A DNA stretch of 60,966 bases. Origin: RYN-230 sp036509255. Lineage in GTDB: Bacteria > Actinomycetota > Actinomycetes > Streptosporangiales > Streptosporangiaceae. The notes beneath the pieces are model-generated. The model made no database searches. It saw only the letters and a program-made list of their open reading frames with translations, and was not told the origin of the DNA. The stretch covers positions 1 through 60,966 of the forward strand of contig DATCFY010000084.1 in assembly GCA_036509255.1 (NCBI GenBank), in the 5' to 3' direction. This document shows, one piece after another, positions 8,318-17,146 of the stretch. Position 1 is the first letter of the stretch, and every line of letters starts with the position of its first letter. The position numbers and the translations under genes were made by a program.

Positions 8318-8385
8318 GCGTGCCGGCCATCCGGGACTGTTCGCCGGGCTGCCGCGGCGCCGGGAGCAGGAGAAAGGCGGGCGGG

Positions 8386-8796
8386 GTGACCGCGGCTGAG
8401 GTGATGACCCGCGGGCCGGTGACCATCGGCCCGGAGGAGCCGGTGGAGCGCGCGGCCTTCCTGATGTACGACCACGCGGTCAAGAGGCTCCCGGTGGTGG
8501 ACTCGGCCGGCCACCTGGCCGGGATCATCAGCCGCGGCGACGTGCTCAGCGTCTACGCCAAGCCGGATGAGGAGATCCGCCGTGAGATCCGCGAGGAAGT
8601 GCTGCTGCGCGACTTCCTGGTTGACCCGGGGCGGCTGGGGATCGTTGTCGAGGACGGTGTCGTCACGGTCTCCGGGCGGCCGGAGACCGACGAACTGGGC
8701 CGGCAGATCATCGCGGCGGTGCGGCATGTCGACGGGGTCGTCGCCGTCCGGGACCATCTGGCCTATTCCGGTCAGCGCCCGATGGCGGTGCCCTGA
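8386..8796 (+). CDS. CBS-BON domain protein with a single CBS repeat
   Basis: 136 residues from a GTG at 8386, preceded by AGGAGAAAGG. A CBS motif begins at AAEVMTRGPVTI and continues LMYDHAVKRLPVVDSAGHLAGIISRGDVLSVY; a BON domain follows (DFLVDPGRLGIVVEDGVVTVSGRPETDELG). Actinobacterial relatives usually have two CBS motifs before BON and about 200 residues, so this protein appears to lack the first CBS. CBS pairs bind adenosyl ligands; BON domains bind membranes or proteins. With one CBS it could only form the nucleotide site as a dimer. The promoter region is shared with the divergent 93-aa gene. Confidence 0.85.
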   Translation: MTAAEVMTRGPVTIGPEEPVERAAFLMYDHAVKRLPVVDSAGHLAGIISRGDVLSVYAKPDEEIRREIREEVLLRDFLVDPGRLGIVVEDGVVTVSGRPETDELGRQIIAAVRHVDGVVAVRDHLAYSGQRPMAVP

Positions 8797-8830
8797 CACC
8801 CCGGTCCCCCGGGAACTGGGGGCAGGAACG

Positions 8831-8860
8831 CATCAGCCCGGGCCGGGGCCCGGGCTGATG
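8831..8860. terminator. Bidirectional terminator hairpin
   Basis: Perfect 14-bp GC-rich stem CATCAGCCCGGGCC / GGCCCGGGCTGATG with a two-base loop, between the convergent CBS-BON gene and the secreted-protein gene. There is no long T-run, as is common in high-GC actinobacteria. Confidence 0.75.
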
Positions 8861-8876
8861 TCTTACCTCCTACTGG

Positions 8877-9641
8877 TTACGCGGTGGGGCGGAGCCAGAC
8901 ACCGAGGTTCTGGCCGTTGTTCCACAGCACATTCGGGCTAATCACCATCGCGCCGGACGCGGTGCCGGTCGTGGTGTCCACGATCTCCGTCGTGGTCCAC
9001 GGACCGGTCAGGGTGCCGTGCACACCGGTGTAGGTGGTCGCCTTGGAACCGCTGAGCACCTGCAGCTTGGTGTTCGTCTTCGGCGCGGTCACCGTGGCGT
9101 TGTTCACCACGCCGGCCACCTCGGCGGCCGTGAAGACCGGGTGGGCCCCGGACGGCTCCTGGAAGGTCTGGCTGACCTTCTGGGTGAGATCGTTAGCGGT
9201 GAAGAAAATGTGCCCGGCCCGGTCGTAGTAGATGCTGATCCGCACCAGGTCCCCCACCTTGGGGGTGACCCCGTTCAGCGCGCCGCCGCCCATGCCGAAC
9301 GGCGGGACCCCCGTGCTCCAGCCGACGGAGTCAGGGCCGCCGCCCGAGCGAACGGCCAGGTACTGCGGCACGCTGGTGCCGCCCAGCACGACCTCGGCGT
9401 ACCCGGCGTTGCCGCTCGGCGTGGGCACCGGGGGCACCTTGACCGTGGTGGCGATGTACCGGAACCACCGGCCGCCGCCGGTGACGAACCCGGCCTGGCT
9501 GATGGTGTAGATGGGGTCCGGGGCGTGCGCCCGGGCCGCGGCTGTGCTGGCCGCGGCCGGCCCGGCGAGCCCCAGAGTGAGAATTGCTGCCCCGCCCGCG
9601 GCCGCTACCGCGGACAGTGCGTGGACGATGTGCCTTCGCAT
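8877..9641 (-). CDS. Secreted protein, eqolisin (G1)-like fold suspected
   Basis: 254 residues with a Sec signal peptide: MRRHIVHALSAVAAAGGAAI, a hydrophobic stretch, then cleavage near AAASTAAA. The mature part is beta-rich and Gly/Thr/Val-heavy: GFVTGGGRWFRYIATTVKVPP, YAEVVLGGTSVPQYLAVRSG and VRISIYYDRAGHIFFTANDL. This order of strands, and the TVKVPP segment, remind me of secreted glutamic-peptidase-like (G1) beta-sandwich proteins, but I could not place the catalytic Gln/Glu pair, so activity is unproven. It stands alone on the minus strand; the gap to 9809 holds nothing else I recognise. Confidence 0.6.
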   Translation of the reverse strand: MRRHIVHALSAVAAAGGAAILTLGLAGPAAASTAAARAHAPDPIYTISQAGFVTGGGRWFRYIATTVKVPPVPTPSGNAGYAEVVLGGTSVPQYLAVRSGGGPDSVGWSTGVPPFGMGGGALNGVTPKVGDLVRISIYYDRAGHIFFTANDLTQKVSQTFQEPSGAHPVFTAAEVAGVVNNATVTAPKTNTKLQVLSGSKATTYTGVHGTLTGPWTTTEIVDTTTGTASGAMVISPNVLWNNGQNLGVWLRPTA

Positions 9642-9808
9642 GACGAAGACCCCCTACGGCCGGGGGTGACAAAAAACCTTCCGTGACGCGGGGCGGTGAC
9701 TTCGTGGTCTACCCCGGCCTACCCGAAAAGATCCAGCCCTGCTGGCCGCTGGCCCCGCCGACGGGCATTCCGCCTGTCATGTACCAGCATAGCGCGCCAC
9801 CTGGACGT

Positions 9809-10969
9809 TCATGGTGCCGTACGGGCCGGCCGGAACACCTCGCGCAGCGTCTGCGCCAGCAGCGCGGGCTCGGCCACCGCCGGGAAGTGCCCGCCCCGGT
9901 CGTGCTCGGCCCAGGCGGTGAGGCGGAAGTACCGCTCGGCCAGCTCGCGGGGCGGCTTGGGGAACGGGACCCGCTCGCCGCCGAAGATGCTGACCGCGGT
10001 AGGAACGTCTGCGGGATCCCTGGCCGGCAGCGCGGCGGCGGGGTCGTGCGCGTAGGCCCAGTAAGGCAGCAGCGACGAGGTGATGGTGCCGGTGACCCAG
10101 TACAGGGTCAGCGTGCCGAGCAGCAGATCCCGGGAGAACGCGGGCTGGCCGTCGCCGGTGACCGAGCTCCAGGCCGTGACCTTCTCGCCGATCCAGGCGG
10201 CCAGGCCGGCCGGGGAATCCTGCAGCGCGGCGCCGAGGGTGGACGGCTTGGTCGACTGCTCGTGCGCGTACCCGCCCTCCTCCGCGGTCCAGGCGGCGAC
10301 CTCGGCCACGAACCTTTCCTCCGCGGGGCTCCACGGCCGCGGCGGTGCCGCCAGTCCTGGCGTGGCCAGGTGGATGCCCGCGGCCGACACGGGAAAGTCC
10401 CGGGCCAGCCACGCGGTGACCCCGGCACCGAGGTCGCTGCCGTGCGCGGCGAACCGAGGGTAGCCCAGGCCCTCGGTCATCAGCCGGTGCCACAGCCCGG
10501 CGACCGCCGCGGCGCTGAGGCCGCCCGGCGGCGGGGCGGCGGAGAAGCCGAACCCGGGCAGCGACGGCACTACCACGGTGAAGGCGTCGGCCGGATCGCC
10601 GCCGTGCGCGGCCGGATCGGCCAGCAGCGGGATCAGGTCCAGGTACTCGCAGAACGACCCGGGCCACCCGTGGGTGAGCAGCAGCGGCAGCGGGTCGGGA
10701 CCGCGGCCAGTCACGTGCACCAGGTGGATCAGCTGGCCATCCACGACCGCTTCCCGGTGGGTCAGCCGGTCCAGCCGGGCCTGGAAGGCGCCGGCGTCGA
10801 AGGCCTGCCAGTCGGCCAGCAGCGCGGCCAGCCAGGACCGGGGCACGCCGCGTTCCCAGCCGTCACTGTCCGCCGGGGCCAGCCGGGTCCGGCGCAGCCG
10901 CTCCCTCAGGTCGCCGACCGCGTCCCCGGCCAGGGTGACCCGGATCTCCCGGGTGCGCACATCTCCCAT
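9809..10969 (-). CDS. Epoxide hydrolase, EHN-type alpha/beta hydrolase
   Basis: 386 residues. The N-terminal EHN region (LRERLRRTRLAPADSDGWERG to SWLAALLADWQAFDAGAFQ) caps an alpha/beta-hydrolase core. The oxyanion-hole motif is HGWPGSF, the nucleophile Asp is in AAHGSDLGAGVTAWLA, lid residues are near PYWAYAH, and the catalytic His is in HDRGGHFPAV. It opens epoxides to diols in the cytosol. ATG at 10969 is chosen, 18 codons inside the longest frame, because conserved sequence begins there (MGDVRTREIRVTL). It is monocistronic. Confidence 0.9.
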   Translation of the reverse strand: MGDVRTREIRVTLAGDAVGDLRERLRRTRLAPADSDGWERGVPRSWLAALLADWQAFDAGAFQARLDRLTHREAVVDGQLIHLVHVTGRGPDPLPLLLTHGWPGSFCEYLDLIPLLADPAAHGGDPADAFTVVVPSLPGFGFSAAPPPGGLSAAAVAGLWHRLMTEGLGYPRFAAHGSDLGAGVTAWLARDFPVSAAGIHLATPGLAAPPRPWSPAEERFVAEVAAWTAEEGGYAHEQSTKPSTLGAALQDSPAGLAAWIGEKVTAWSSVTGDGQPAFSRDLLLGTLTLYWVTGTITSSLLPYWAYAHDPAAALPARDPADVPTAVSIFGGERVPFPKPPRELAERYFRLTAWAEHDRGGHFPAVAEPALLAQTLREVFRPARTAP

Positions 10970-11049
10970 CCGGCCAGCATGGCAGGCACCCCGCCGCGAC
11001 TCCATCGCCGCCGCCAGCACCATGGATCACATTGATCATGACCGGCGCG

Positions 11050-11118
11050 ACTTTTCCCGCGAGCCATGCGTTTTTCCGGGGTGTTTGCCCGTATCGGCGC
11101 ACCGCGCGCGGGAAAAGT
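11050..11118. repeat. Widely spaced 12-bp inverted repeat
   Basis: ACTTTTCCCGCG at 11050-11061 is repeated in reverse complement at 11107-11118, with 45 bases between them that include a T-run (GCGTTTTTCC). A short ATTGATCATGACC lies just left. It may be a small intergenic element or a regulatory structure for the epoxide hydrolase; no gene lies inside. Confidence 0.5.
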
Positions 11119-11185
11119 GGGCAGGTGGGGCCAGTGTGACTGAGGGCCGGCCGGGGCCGCATGACGGTGGCCCCGGGCAAACTGC

Positions 11186-11215
11186 GGCCCCGGGCGCTGT
11201 GCGGCGCCCGGGGCC
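11186..11215 (-). terminator. Terminator hairpin of the TetR-DHA2 operon
   Basis: A perfect 12-bp stem GGCCCCGGGCGC / GCGCCCGGGGCC with a six-base loop, 20 bases beyond the transporter stop codon on the minus strand. Confidence 0.75.
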
Positions 11216-11234
11216 TGAGGGGGAGTGGGGATGG

Positions 11235-12908
11235 TCAGGTATCCCTGGTGGCGTCCTGGGGGGCGAGGGATTCGGGGGACACCGTGGTCTGGGCCGGATC
11301 CGGCTGATCCAGGACCTCGGCGGACACCGTGGCTCCCGGGACCGACATGTCCGGGGCCGGTGCGTCCGCGCCCGGCTCCGGCCAGGTCTTCAGCTCCACC
11401 TGGGGGATGAGCCAGGAAGCCAGGAAGGCCAGGAAGGCGATCGGCACCGCCACCAGGAACACGGTCTGGATCGACTCCGCGTAACCCGCCACGAAGCCCG
11501 CATGTACCGCGGCCGGCAGCTTGCTCAGCAGGGCCGGGGTGGCATCCGCGCTGCTGAAGCCGGACGGAAGGGTTACCCCGTGCAGGTGGCTGGCCAGGTT
11601 ACCGATCAGCACGTTGGAGAAGATCGCGCCGAAGATCGCGGTCCCGAAGGACCCGCCGATGGACCGGAAGAACGTGGCCCCGGATGTGGCGACGCCCAGC
11701 TCGCTGTGCGGCACCCCGTTCTGCACGATGATGACCAGCACCTGCATGACACCGCCGATGCCCATGCCCAGGACCAGCATGTAGACCGCGTCCAGGAACG
11801 TGGACGTGTGCACGCCCATCAGGTGCAGCAGGTACAGGCCGACGGTCGTGAGCGCGGTACCGGCGATCGGGAAGAACCGGTACTTGCCGGTCCTGGAGAT
11901 GACCTGGCCCGAGCCGATCGACACGATCAGCAGCCCGGCCATCAGCGGCAGCAGGTACACCCCGGAGATGGTCGGCGAGATGCCCCGCACCACCTGGAAG
12001 AACGCGGGCAGGTAGGTAATGGCGCCGAACATCGCGAAGCCGATGATGAAGCCGACGACACTGGTCACCGAGAACGTCCGCAGCTTGAACAGGTGCAGCG
12101 GCAGGACCGGCTCGGCGGCGCGGCGCTCGACCAGCACGAACAGGCCGATGCACACGACCCCGGCCACGCCCAGGATGTAGATGGGTGTGGACTTCCAGGC
12201 GTAGGTGGTACCACCCAAGCTGGTCAGCAGGATCAGCGATGTCGCGGCCAGCGACAGCATCAGGGTGCCGAGGTAGTCGATGACGTGGTGCACCTTGGTC
12301 AGCGCGCCGGGCACCTGGATGGCCACTACGACCAGCGCGATCAGGCCGATCGGCACGTTGATGTAGAAGATCCAGCGCCAGGTCAGGTTGTCCACGAAGA
12401 CCCCGCCGAGCAGCGGGCCGATCACGCTGGACACGCCGAAGACCGCCCCGAACAGGCCCACGTAGCGGCCCCGCTCGCGGGGCGAGACGATGTCGCCCAC
12501 GATGGCCTGGGCGCCGACCATCAGCCCACCACTGCCGAGGCCCTGCACCGCGCGGAACGCGATGAGCTCGATCATCGAATGGCTGAGCCCGGACAGGATC
12601 GAGCCGATCAGGAAGATCACGATGGCGGCCTGGAAGAAGATTTTCCGGCCGTACTGGTCGCCCAGCTTGCCCCACAACGGCGTGGACACCGTGGTGGCGA
12701 GCAAGTACGCGGTGATCACCCAGGCGATGTGCGATCCGCCCTTGAGGTCACCGACGATCGTCGGCAGCGCGGTGGACACGATGGTCTGGTCCAGCGCGGC
12801 CAGCAGCATGCCGAGCATCAGGGCGCCGATGATCAAGAAGATCCGGCGCTGACTGAGCCCGGGCAGCGCGCTGCCTGGAGCCACCGCGGTGCTGTCTGCG
12901 GATGTCAT
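11235..12908 (-). CDS. DHA2-family (EmrB/QacA) 14-TM drug efflux transporter
   Basis: 557 residues. TM1 carries the DHA2 motif LAALDQTIVSTALPTIVGDL; motif A is GKLGDQYGRK; motif C (GLFGAVFGVSSVIGPLLGGV) marks an H+-antiporter, and the RWIFYINVPIG motif after it is typical of the family. A soluble acidic C-terminal tail follows TM14 (ETLAPQ-like, Pro/Glu-rich). It exports hydrophobic drugs across the cytoplasmic membrane. It overlaps the TetR gene by four bases (ATGA), so the two form one operon with the repressor first. Confidence 0.93.
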   Translation of the reverse strand: MTSADSTAVAPGSALPGLSQRRIFLIIGALMLGMLLAALDQTIVSTALPTIVGDLKGGSHIAWVITAYLLATTVSTPLWGKLGDQYGRKIFFQAAIVIFLIGSILSGLSHSMIELIAFRAVQGLGSGGLMVGAQAIVGDIVSPRERGRYVGLFGAVFGVSSVIGPLLGGVFVDNLTWRWIFYINVPIGLIALVVVAIQVPGALTKVHHVIDYLGTLMLSLAATSLILLTSLGGTTYAWKSTPIYILGVAGVVCIGLFVLVERRAAEPVLPLHLFKLRTFSVTSVVGFIIGFAMFGAITYLPAFFQVVRGISPTISGVYLLPLMAGLLIVSIGSGQVISRTGKYRFFPIAGTALTTVGLYLLHLMGVHTSTFLDAVYMLVLGMGIGGVMQVLVIIVQNGVPHSELGVATSGATFFRSIGGSFGTAIFGAIFSNVLIGNLASHLHGVTLPSGFSSADATPALLSKLPAAVHAGFVAGYAESIQTVFLVAVPIAFLAFLASWLIPQVELKTWPEPGADAPAPDMSVPGATVSAEVLDQPDPAQTTVSPESLAPQDATRDT

Positions 12909-13603
12909 TCCTCGTCCTTTCCGGGCGCCGCCGTCCCGCTGACGGGGCGCAGTGAGCAGTGTTCAGGAAGTCCGTCGGCCAGGGCCTGGAATGCCCGGTC
13001 GGTGAGCTGGTCCAGCGGGTACGCGCCACCGGAACTGGCCCAGAAGACTGTCGTCGCGCGGATCGCCCCGGTCGCGACGCTGGCCAGCAAGGCTGGGTAC
13101 GGGTCGCGGGCGGGATCCGTGCCGAGCCGCTCAGCGAGCGCCTCGGCCAGGGCGCCTTCGATGTTCGCCATGTGCGCGGACTGGGCCGCCCGCAGATGCG
13201 GGTCCGCCCGGACGATCTTCATCCGCCGCAGCATGTCCAGCGGGTCGCCGCCCAGCTCACCGAGCTCGTTGGTGACAACCCGGGCCTCGGCCACCAGGAC
13301 CTGGCGCAGCGCGCTCAGGGCTGGTTCTCCGGGCGCCTGGTGCAGGACCCGTTCCCGCAGCGCCGCGACGCGCTCGGGGTCCGCCCCGAACAGTGCGGCT
13401 TCCTTCGACGGGAAGTAGTTGAAGAAGGTCCTCGGTGACACGTCCGCGGCCTCGGCGATGTCCTCCACCGTGACGTGCATGAACCCGCGCTGGGCCACCA
13501 GATCGAGAGCGTGCCGACGTAGCGACCGGCGGGTGGCGAGCTTCTTGCGCTCGCGCAGCGAGATCTGCGGTTCCGCCGCGGGGGCGGTATCGGCCAGGGT
13601 CAT
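12905..13603 (-). CDS. TetR-family repressor of the DHA2 pump
   Basis: 232 residues. The N-terminal HTH is clear: TRRSLRRHALDLVAQRGFMHVTVEDIAEAADVSPRTFFNYFPSKEAAL (shown in overlapping pieces: VTVEDIAEAADVSPRTFFNY is the recognition region). The rest is the helical ligand-binding domain ending near LADGLPEHCSL. It is the first gene of the operon and overlaps the pump by ATGA. An inverted repeat about 30 bases upstream is its probable operator. The ligand is presumably a pump substrate. Confidence 0.92.
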   Translation of the reverse strand: MTLADTAPAAEPQISLRERKKLATRRSLRRHALDLVAQRGFMHVTVEDIAEAADVSPRTFFNYFPSKEAALFGADPERVAALRERVLHQAPGEPALSALRQVLVAEARVVTNELGELGGDPLDMLRRMKIVRADPHLRAAQSAHMANIEGALAEALAERLGTDPARDPYPALLASVATGAIRATTVFWASSGGAYPLDQLTDRAFQALADGLPEHCSLRPVSGTAAPGKDEE

Positions 13604-13634
13604 GTTGCGCTCACTGAAAGCTGGTAACGGATTA

Positions 13635-13657
13635 AATGTTGCGGTCTGGTGAACATT
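13635..13657. promoter_or_regulatory. Putative TetR operator
   Basis: Inverted repeat AATGTT-11 bases-AACATT, 31 bases upstream of the TetR start, in a local AT-rich patch of otherwise GC-rich DNA. Position and symmetry fit autorepression of tetR and the pump. Confidence 0.45.
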
Positions 13658-13817
13658 ACACTCTGCGCAAAAATTCCTCGGATCCCCGGGTTGCTTCGCG
13701 GAGCCTTGCGGGGCAGGTCAGAGGGGGGCGGGGCCCCAGGGTTGACGGGCGCCGGGGGCGAGTCTACGGTCAAAGGCAATCTAATAGTAAAGCTTCTTAT
13801 TAGTAATTGGTCGTTCT

Positions 13818-13830
13818 TCCTGTCCAGACC
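13818..13830 (+). promoter_or_regulatory. Possible chitinase regulatory half-element
   Basis: CTGTCCAGACC, 45 bases upstream of the GH18 start, resembles the direct-repeat/DasR-type element (TGGTCCAGACC) before Streptomyces chitinase genes, differing mainly at one position. Only one copy is seen. A weak CTAATA/TATTAG inverted repeat lies just upstream near 13780-13802. Confidence 0.3.
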
Positions 13831-13872
13831 GTGCCCCGTGCCAGGGTCTGGAGCCCGCCTGCTGGAGGACGT

Positions 13873-15375
13873 ATGAAGCTCACCCGCCCGCACGTCCTGA
13901 TCGCCGCTCGCCCCAAGTGGCAGGCCCGTGCATGGCAGGCCCGTGCATGGCGGTCCAGAGGGTGGCGGGCCCGTGCGCGGCGGGCTGCCGCGGCCCTGGC
14001 CGCGGCAAGGCTGGCGGCCTCGGCGCTGGCCACCGTCGGAGCCGGACCAGCCGCGGCCGCGGCCAACCTGTTAACCAACCCCGGCCAGTGTCACCGTGTA
14101 CGTGCACAGCTGGTACGGCGAGGGCAGTTTCTACGCTGACGACCTGTCGCTCGCCGGCCCGGCCGGGAGCGGCGGGGTGGGGGGAGCGGCAGCACCGCTC
14201 CCGCCGCGCCGTCCGGGCTGGCGGTGACCGGGATCACGGCCTCCTCCGTGTCGCTGTCCTGGACCGCCCCGTCGGGCACCGTCACCGGCTACAACGTGTA
14301 CGAGAACGGGACGGAAGCCGCCTCGGTGGCCGGCGCCTCGGCCACGGTCTCCGGCCTGGCCGCCGCCACCGCGTACAGCTTCACCGTGACGGCCTACAAC
14401 GCGGCCGGGGAGTCCGCGGCGTCTGCGGCCGTGCGGGCTACGACCGCGTCGTCGGGGAGCGGCGGGGGAGGCGGGGGCAGCCCCGGCAGTTACGCGGTCG
14501 CCCCGTACGCCGACATGACCAACAACCAGGAACCCATGCTGAACCAGGCGGCCAGCCAGGACGGCTTGAAGGCGTTCACCGCCGCGTTCGTGATCGGCAG
14601 CGGTTGCACCCCCATCTGGGGCGACACCCTTCCGGTCACTAACGATCCGACCGTGACCAGTGAGATCTCCACGGCCGAGGCCGACGGCGCCCAGCCCATC
14701 GTGTCCTTCGGCGGCGAGTCTGGGACCGAACTGGCCGCATCCTGCTCCAGCCTGAGCCAGCTCACCGCGGCGTATCAGTCGGTGATCAGCACCCTGCACG
14801 TGACGCACATCGACTTCGACATCGAGGGGGCCGAGATCACCTACACGGCCGACAACGCCCTGCGGTTCCAGGCCATCAATGCCCTAGAGGCGGCCAACCC
14901 CGGCCTGGTCGTGTCGGTCACCATCCCGGTGCTGCCCAGCGGGCCCGACGCCAACGGCCAGGCCTTCCTGGCTGCGGCCAGGTCGGCCGGCACCCGGATC
15001 GACCTCATCAACGTGATGGCGATGGACTACTACGGCAGTTACGACACCGGGGGAGCCAATATGGGCGCCGACGCGGTGGACGCGGCCCAGGCCACCCTGG
15101 CCTACGCCCAGACGCTGTGGCCCTCCATGACCTACGCCAACATCGGCGTGACCCCGATGATCGGCCAGAACGACGACCCCGCCGAGGTGTTCACCGAGGC
15201 GGACACCCAGACCCTGGTCAGCTTCGCCGTCCAGAACCACCTGGGACGGCTGGCGTTCTGGTCGGTGGACCGGGACCAGCCGTGCGGCGGATCGGCCAGC
15301 GGCCTGCCCGCCTGCTCGGAGATCAGCCAGCAGCCGCTGGACTTCACGAAGATCTTCCTGAAGTACACCGGCTGA
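13873..15375 (+). pseudogene. Secreted GH18 chitinase, broken by deletion and frameshifts
   Basis: ATG at 13873 has a GGAGG RBS and encodes an Arg-rich, Ala-rich export leader, then ANLLTNPG, the start of a carbohydrate-binding module. The next sense stretch, in another frame, is the end of such a module (SVTVYVHSWYGEGSFYADDL); about 100 residues between are missing. A second shift near 14215 leads to an FN3 domain (GLAVTGITASSVSLSWTAPS), a Gly linker, and a complete GH18 catalytic domain (YAVAPYADMTNNQEPM to KIFLKYTG). The active-site motif HIDFDIEG holds the acid/base Glu. The catalytic domain lacks a leader in its own frame, so the enzyme cannot be secreted as the sequence stands. It would hydrolyse chitin outside the cell. 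Confidence 0.85.
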
Positions 15376-15519
15376 GCGCCCGGCCGGTCGCAGCTAAAGA
15401 CCCGGTCCCCGTCTCCAGCAGGCCCCGTTCCTGTTTCCCGGTGTGGCGCACGACTCAACAACCTCCAAGCCGCCATCTGCCGAAGAACAGTCATCAGCCC
15501 CCATGCGAGACTCGAGGAC

Positions 15520-17034
15520 ATGTCCACGTCACTGCGTTGCCTGGTCACAGGCTCATCCGGGTACATCGGCGGCCGGCTCGCGCCGGAACTGCTCGCCGCG
15601 GGCCACCGGGTCCGGTGCATGGCCCGGGACCCCGGGAAACTGAGCGACCGCCCCTGGACCGGCGATGTGGAGATCGCCAAGGCCGACGTCACGGACGCCG
15701 GGGCGGTCGGGCGGGCGCTGCAGGACGTGGACGTCGCCTACTACCTGATCCACTCCCTCGGCACCGGCCCCTCGTTCGAGCAGAAAGACCGGGACGCGGC
15801 CAGCCTGTTCGCCCGGGTGGCCGCGGAGGCCGGGGTGCGGCGGATCGTTTACCTGGGCGGGATCCTGTCCGGGCCGCCCGGGGACCTGTCCCCGCACCTG
15901 CGCTCGCGGGGCGAGGTCGGTGACATCCTGCTGGGCAGCGGGGTGCCGACCGCGGCGCTGCAGGCCGCCGTGATCATCGGCAGCGGGTCGGCGTCGTTCG
16001 AGATGCTCCGCTACCTCACCGAGCGGCTCCCGGTCATGGTCACCCCGAAATGGGTGGAAACGCGGATCCAGCCAATCGCGGTCAGCGACGTGCTCCGCTA
16101 CCTGGTCGGCTCCGCGGAACTGCCGCCGGACGTGAACCGCCGGTTCGACATCGGCGGCCCGGACATCCTCACCTACGCGGAGATGATGCGGCGGTACACC
16201 GAGGCGGCCGGGCTGCGGCCGCGGGTGCTGGTCCCGGTGCCGCTGCTCACCCCGCGGCTGTCGTCGCTGTGGGTCGGCCTGGTCACGCCGGTGCCGTCCG
16301 GGCTGGCCATGCCCCTGGTGGAATCACTGCGCAACGAGGTGGTGTGCGCCGAGCACGACATCGTGGAGTACGTCCCCGACCCGCCGGATGGCCTGGTGCC
16401 CATCGCCGAGGCCCTCACGCTGGCGCTGCGGCACACCAGCGAGGGGGACGTATCCACCCGCTGGTCCTCCGCGGCGACTCCCGGCGCGCCGAGCGACCCG
16501 CTGCCGAGCGACCCGTCCTGGGCGGGCGGCTCCCTGTTCGTGGACGACCGCAGCAGCGTGGTCCCGGCCTCGCCGGAGGCGCTGTGGCAGGTCATCGAGG
16601 GGATCGGCGGCGAGACCGGCTGGTACTCGTTCCCGCTGGCCTGGGCCGTACGCGGGCTGATGGACCGGCTGGCGGGCGGGGTGGGGCTGCGCCGCGGCCG
16701 CCGCGACCCGAAGCACCTGCTGATCGGGGACGCCCTGGACTTCTGGCGGGTCGAGGCGATCACCCCCGGGTCCCTGCTCCGGCTGCGCGCCGAGATGAAG
16801 CTCCCCGGGCTGGCCTGGCTGGAATTGTCCGTGGAGCAGGACGACGAGGGCCAGACCACCTACCACCAGCGGGCCATCTTCCAGCCGCGCGGCGCGGCCG
16901 GCATCGCTTACTGGCGGTCGATCTCCCCGTTCCACGGCGTCGTCTTCGGTGGCATGGTCCACAACATCGCCCAGGCCGCCGAGCACGCCAGCCCGTGGGG
17001 AGTCGTCGCCGCGGAGAATGCTGGGCAGGGATAA
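15520..17034 (+). CDS. NAD(P)-binding SDR with C-terminal DUF2867
   Basis: 504 residues. The N-terminal atypical SDR (NmrA/epimerase-like) has the NAD(P) motif LVTGSSGYIGGRLAPELLA, then DVDVAYYLIHSLG and RIVYLGGIL. From about residue 340 a DUF2867 domain follows (SLFVDDRSSVVPASPEALWQ to GIAYWRSISPFHGVVFGGMV), a START-like fold found fused to this SDR type in actinobacteria. Length is normal for the fusion. The substrate is unknown; the combination suggests a hydrophobic or lipid-like ligand, which is inference. It is monocistronic and ends before a strong hairpin. Confidence 0.88.
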   Translation: MSTSLRCLVTGSSGYIGGRLAPELLAAGHRVRCMARDPGKLSDRPWTGDVEIAKADVTDAGAVGRALQDVDVAYYLIHSLGTGPSFEQKDRDAASLFARVAAEAGVRRIVYLGGILSGPPGDLSPHLRSRGEVGDILLGSGVPTAALQAAVIIGSGSASFEMLRYLTERLPVMVTPKWVETRIQPIAVSDVLRYLVGSAELPPDVNRRFDIGGPDILTYAEMMRRYTEAAGLRPRVLVPVPLLTPRLSSLWVGLVTPVPSGLAMPLVESLRNEVVCAEHDIVEYVPDPPDGLVPIAEALTLALRHTSEGDVSTRWSSAATPGAPSDPLPSDPSWAGGSLFVDDRSSVVPASPEALWQVIEGIGGETGWYSFPLAWAVRGLMDRLAGGVGLRRGRRDPKHLLIGDALDFWRVEAITPGSLLRLRAEMKLPGLAWLELSVEQDDEGQTTYHQRAIFQPRGAAGIAYWRSISPFHGVVFGGMVHNIAQAAEHASPWGVVAAENAGQG

Positions 17035-17073
17035 GTGCCGTGGCCGCACGACGAACGACGCCGGACATGCGAA

Positions 17074-17132
17074 GCGGCCACCGGCCAGGTGTTCCGCGGC
17101 GTGGCTGCCGCGGAACACCCGGCGGTGGCCGC
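17074..17132. terminator. Long bidirectional terminator hairpin
   Basis: Near-perfect stem of about 26 bp (GCGGCCACCGGCC... paired with ...GGCGGTGGCCGC) around a short loop, centred near 17103. It lies between the convergent SDR gene and the sugar-ABC operon. Confidence 0.85.
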
Positions 17133-17146
17133 ATGGCCTCAGCGGG

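Noticed and set aside
10578..13418. Open frame of 946 codons on the plus strand
   Set aside because: It is antisense to the epoxide hydrolase, the DHA2 pump and the TetR gene; its translation is repetitive His/Gln/Arg-rich GC-frame sequence with no domain.
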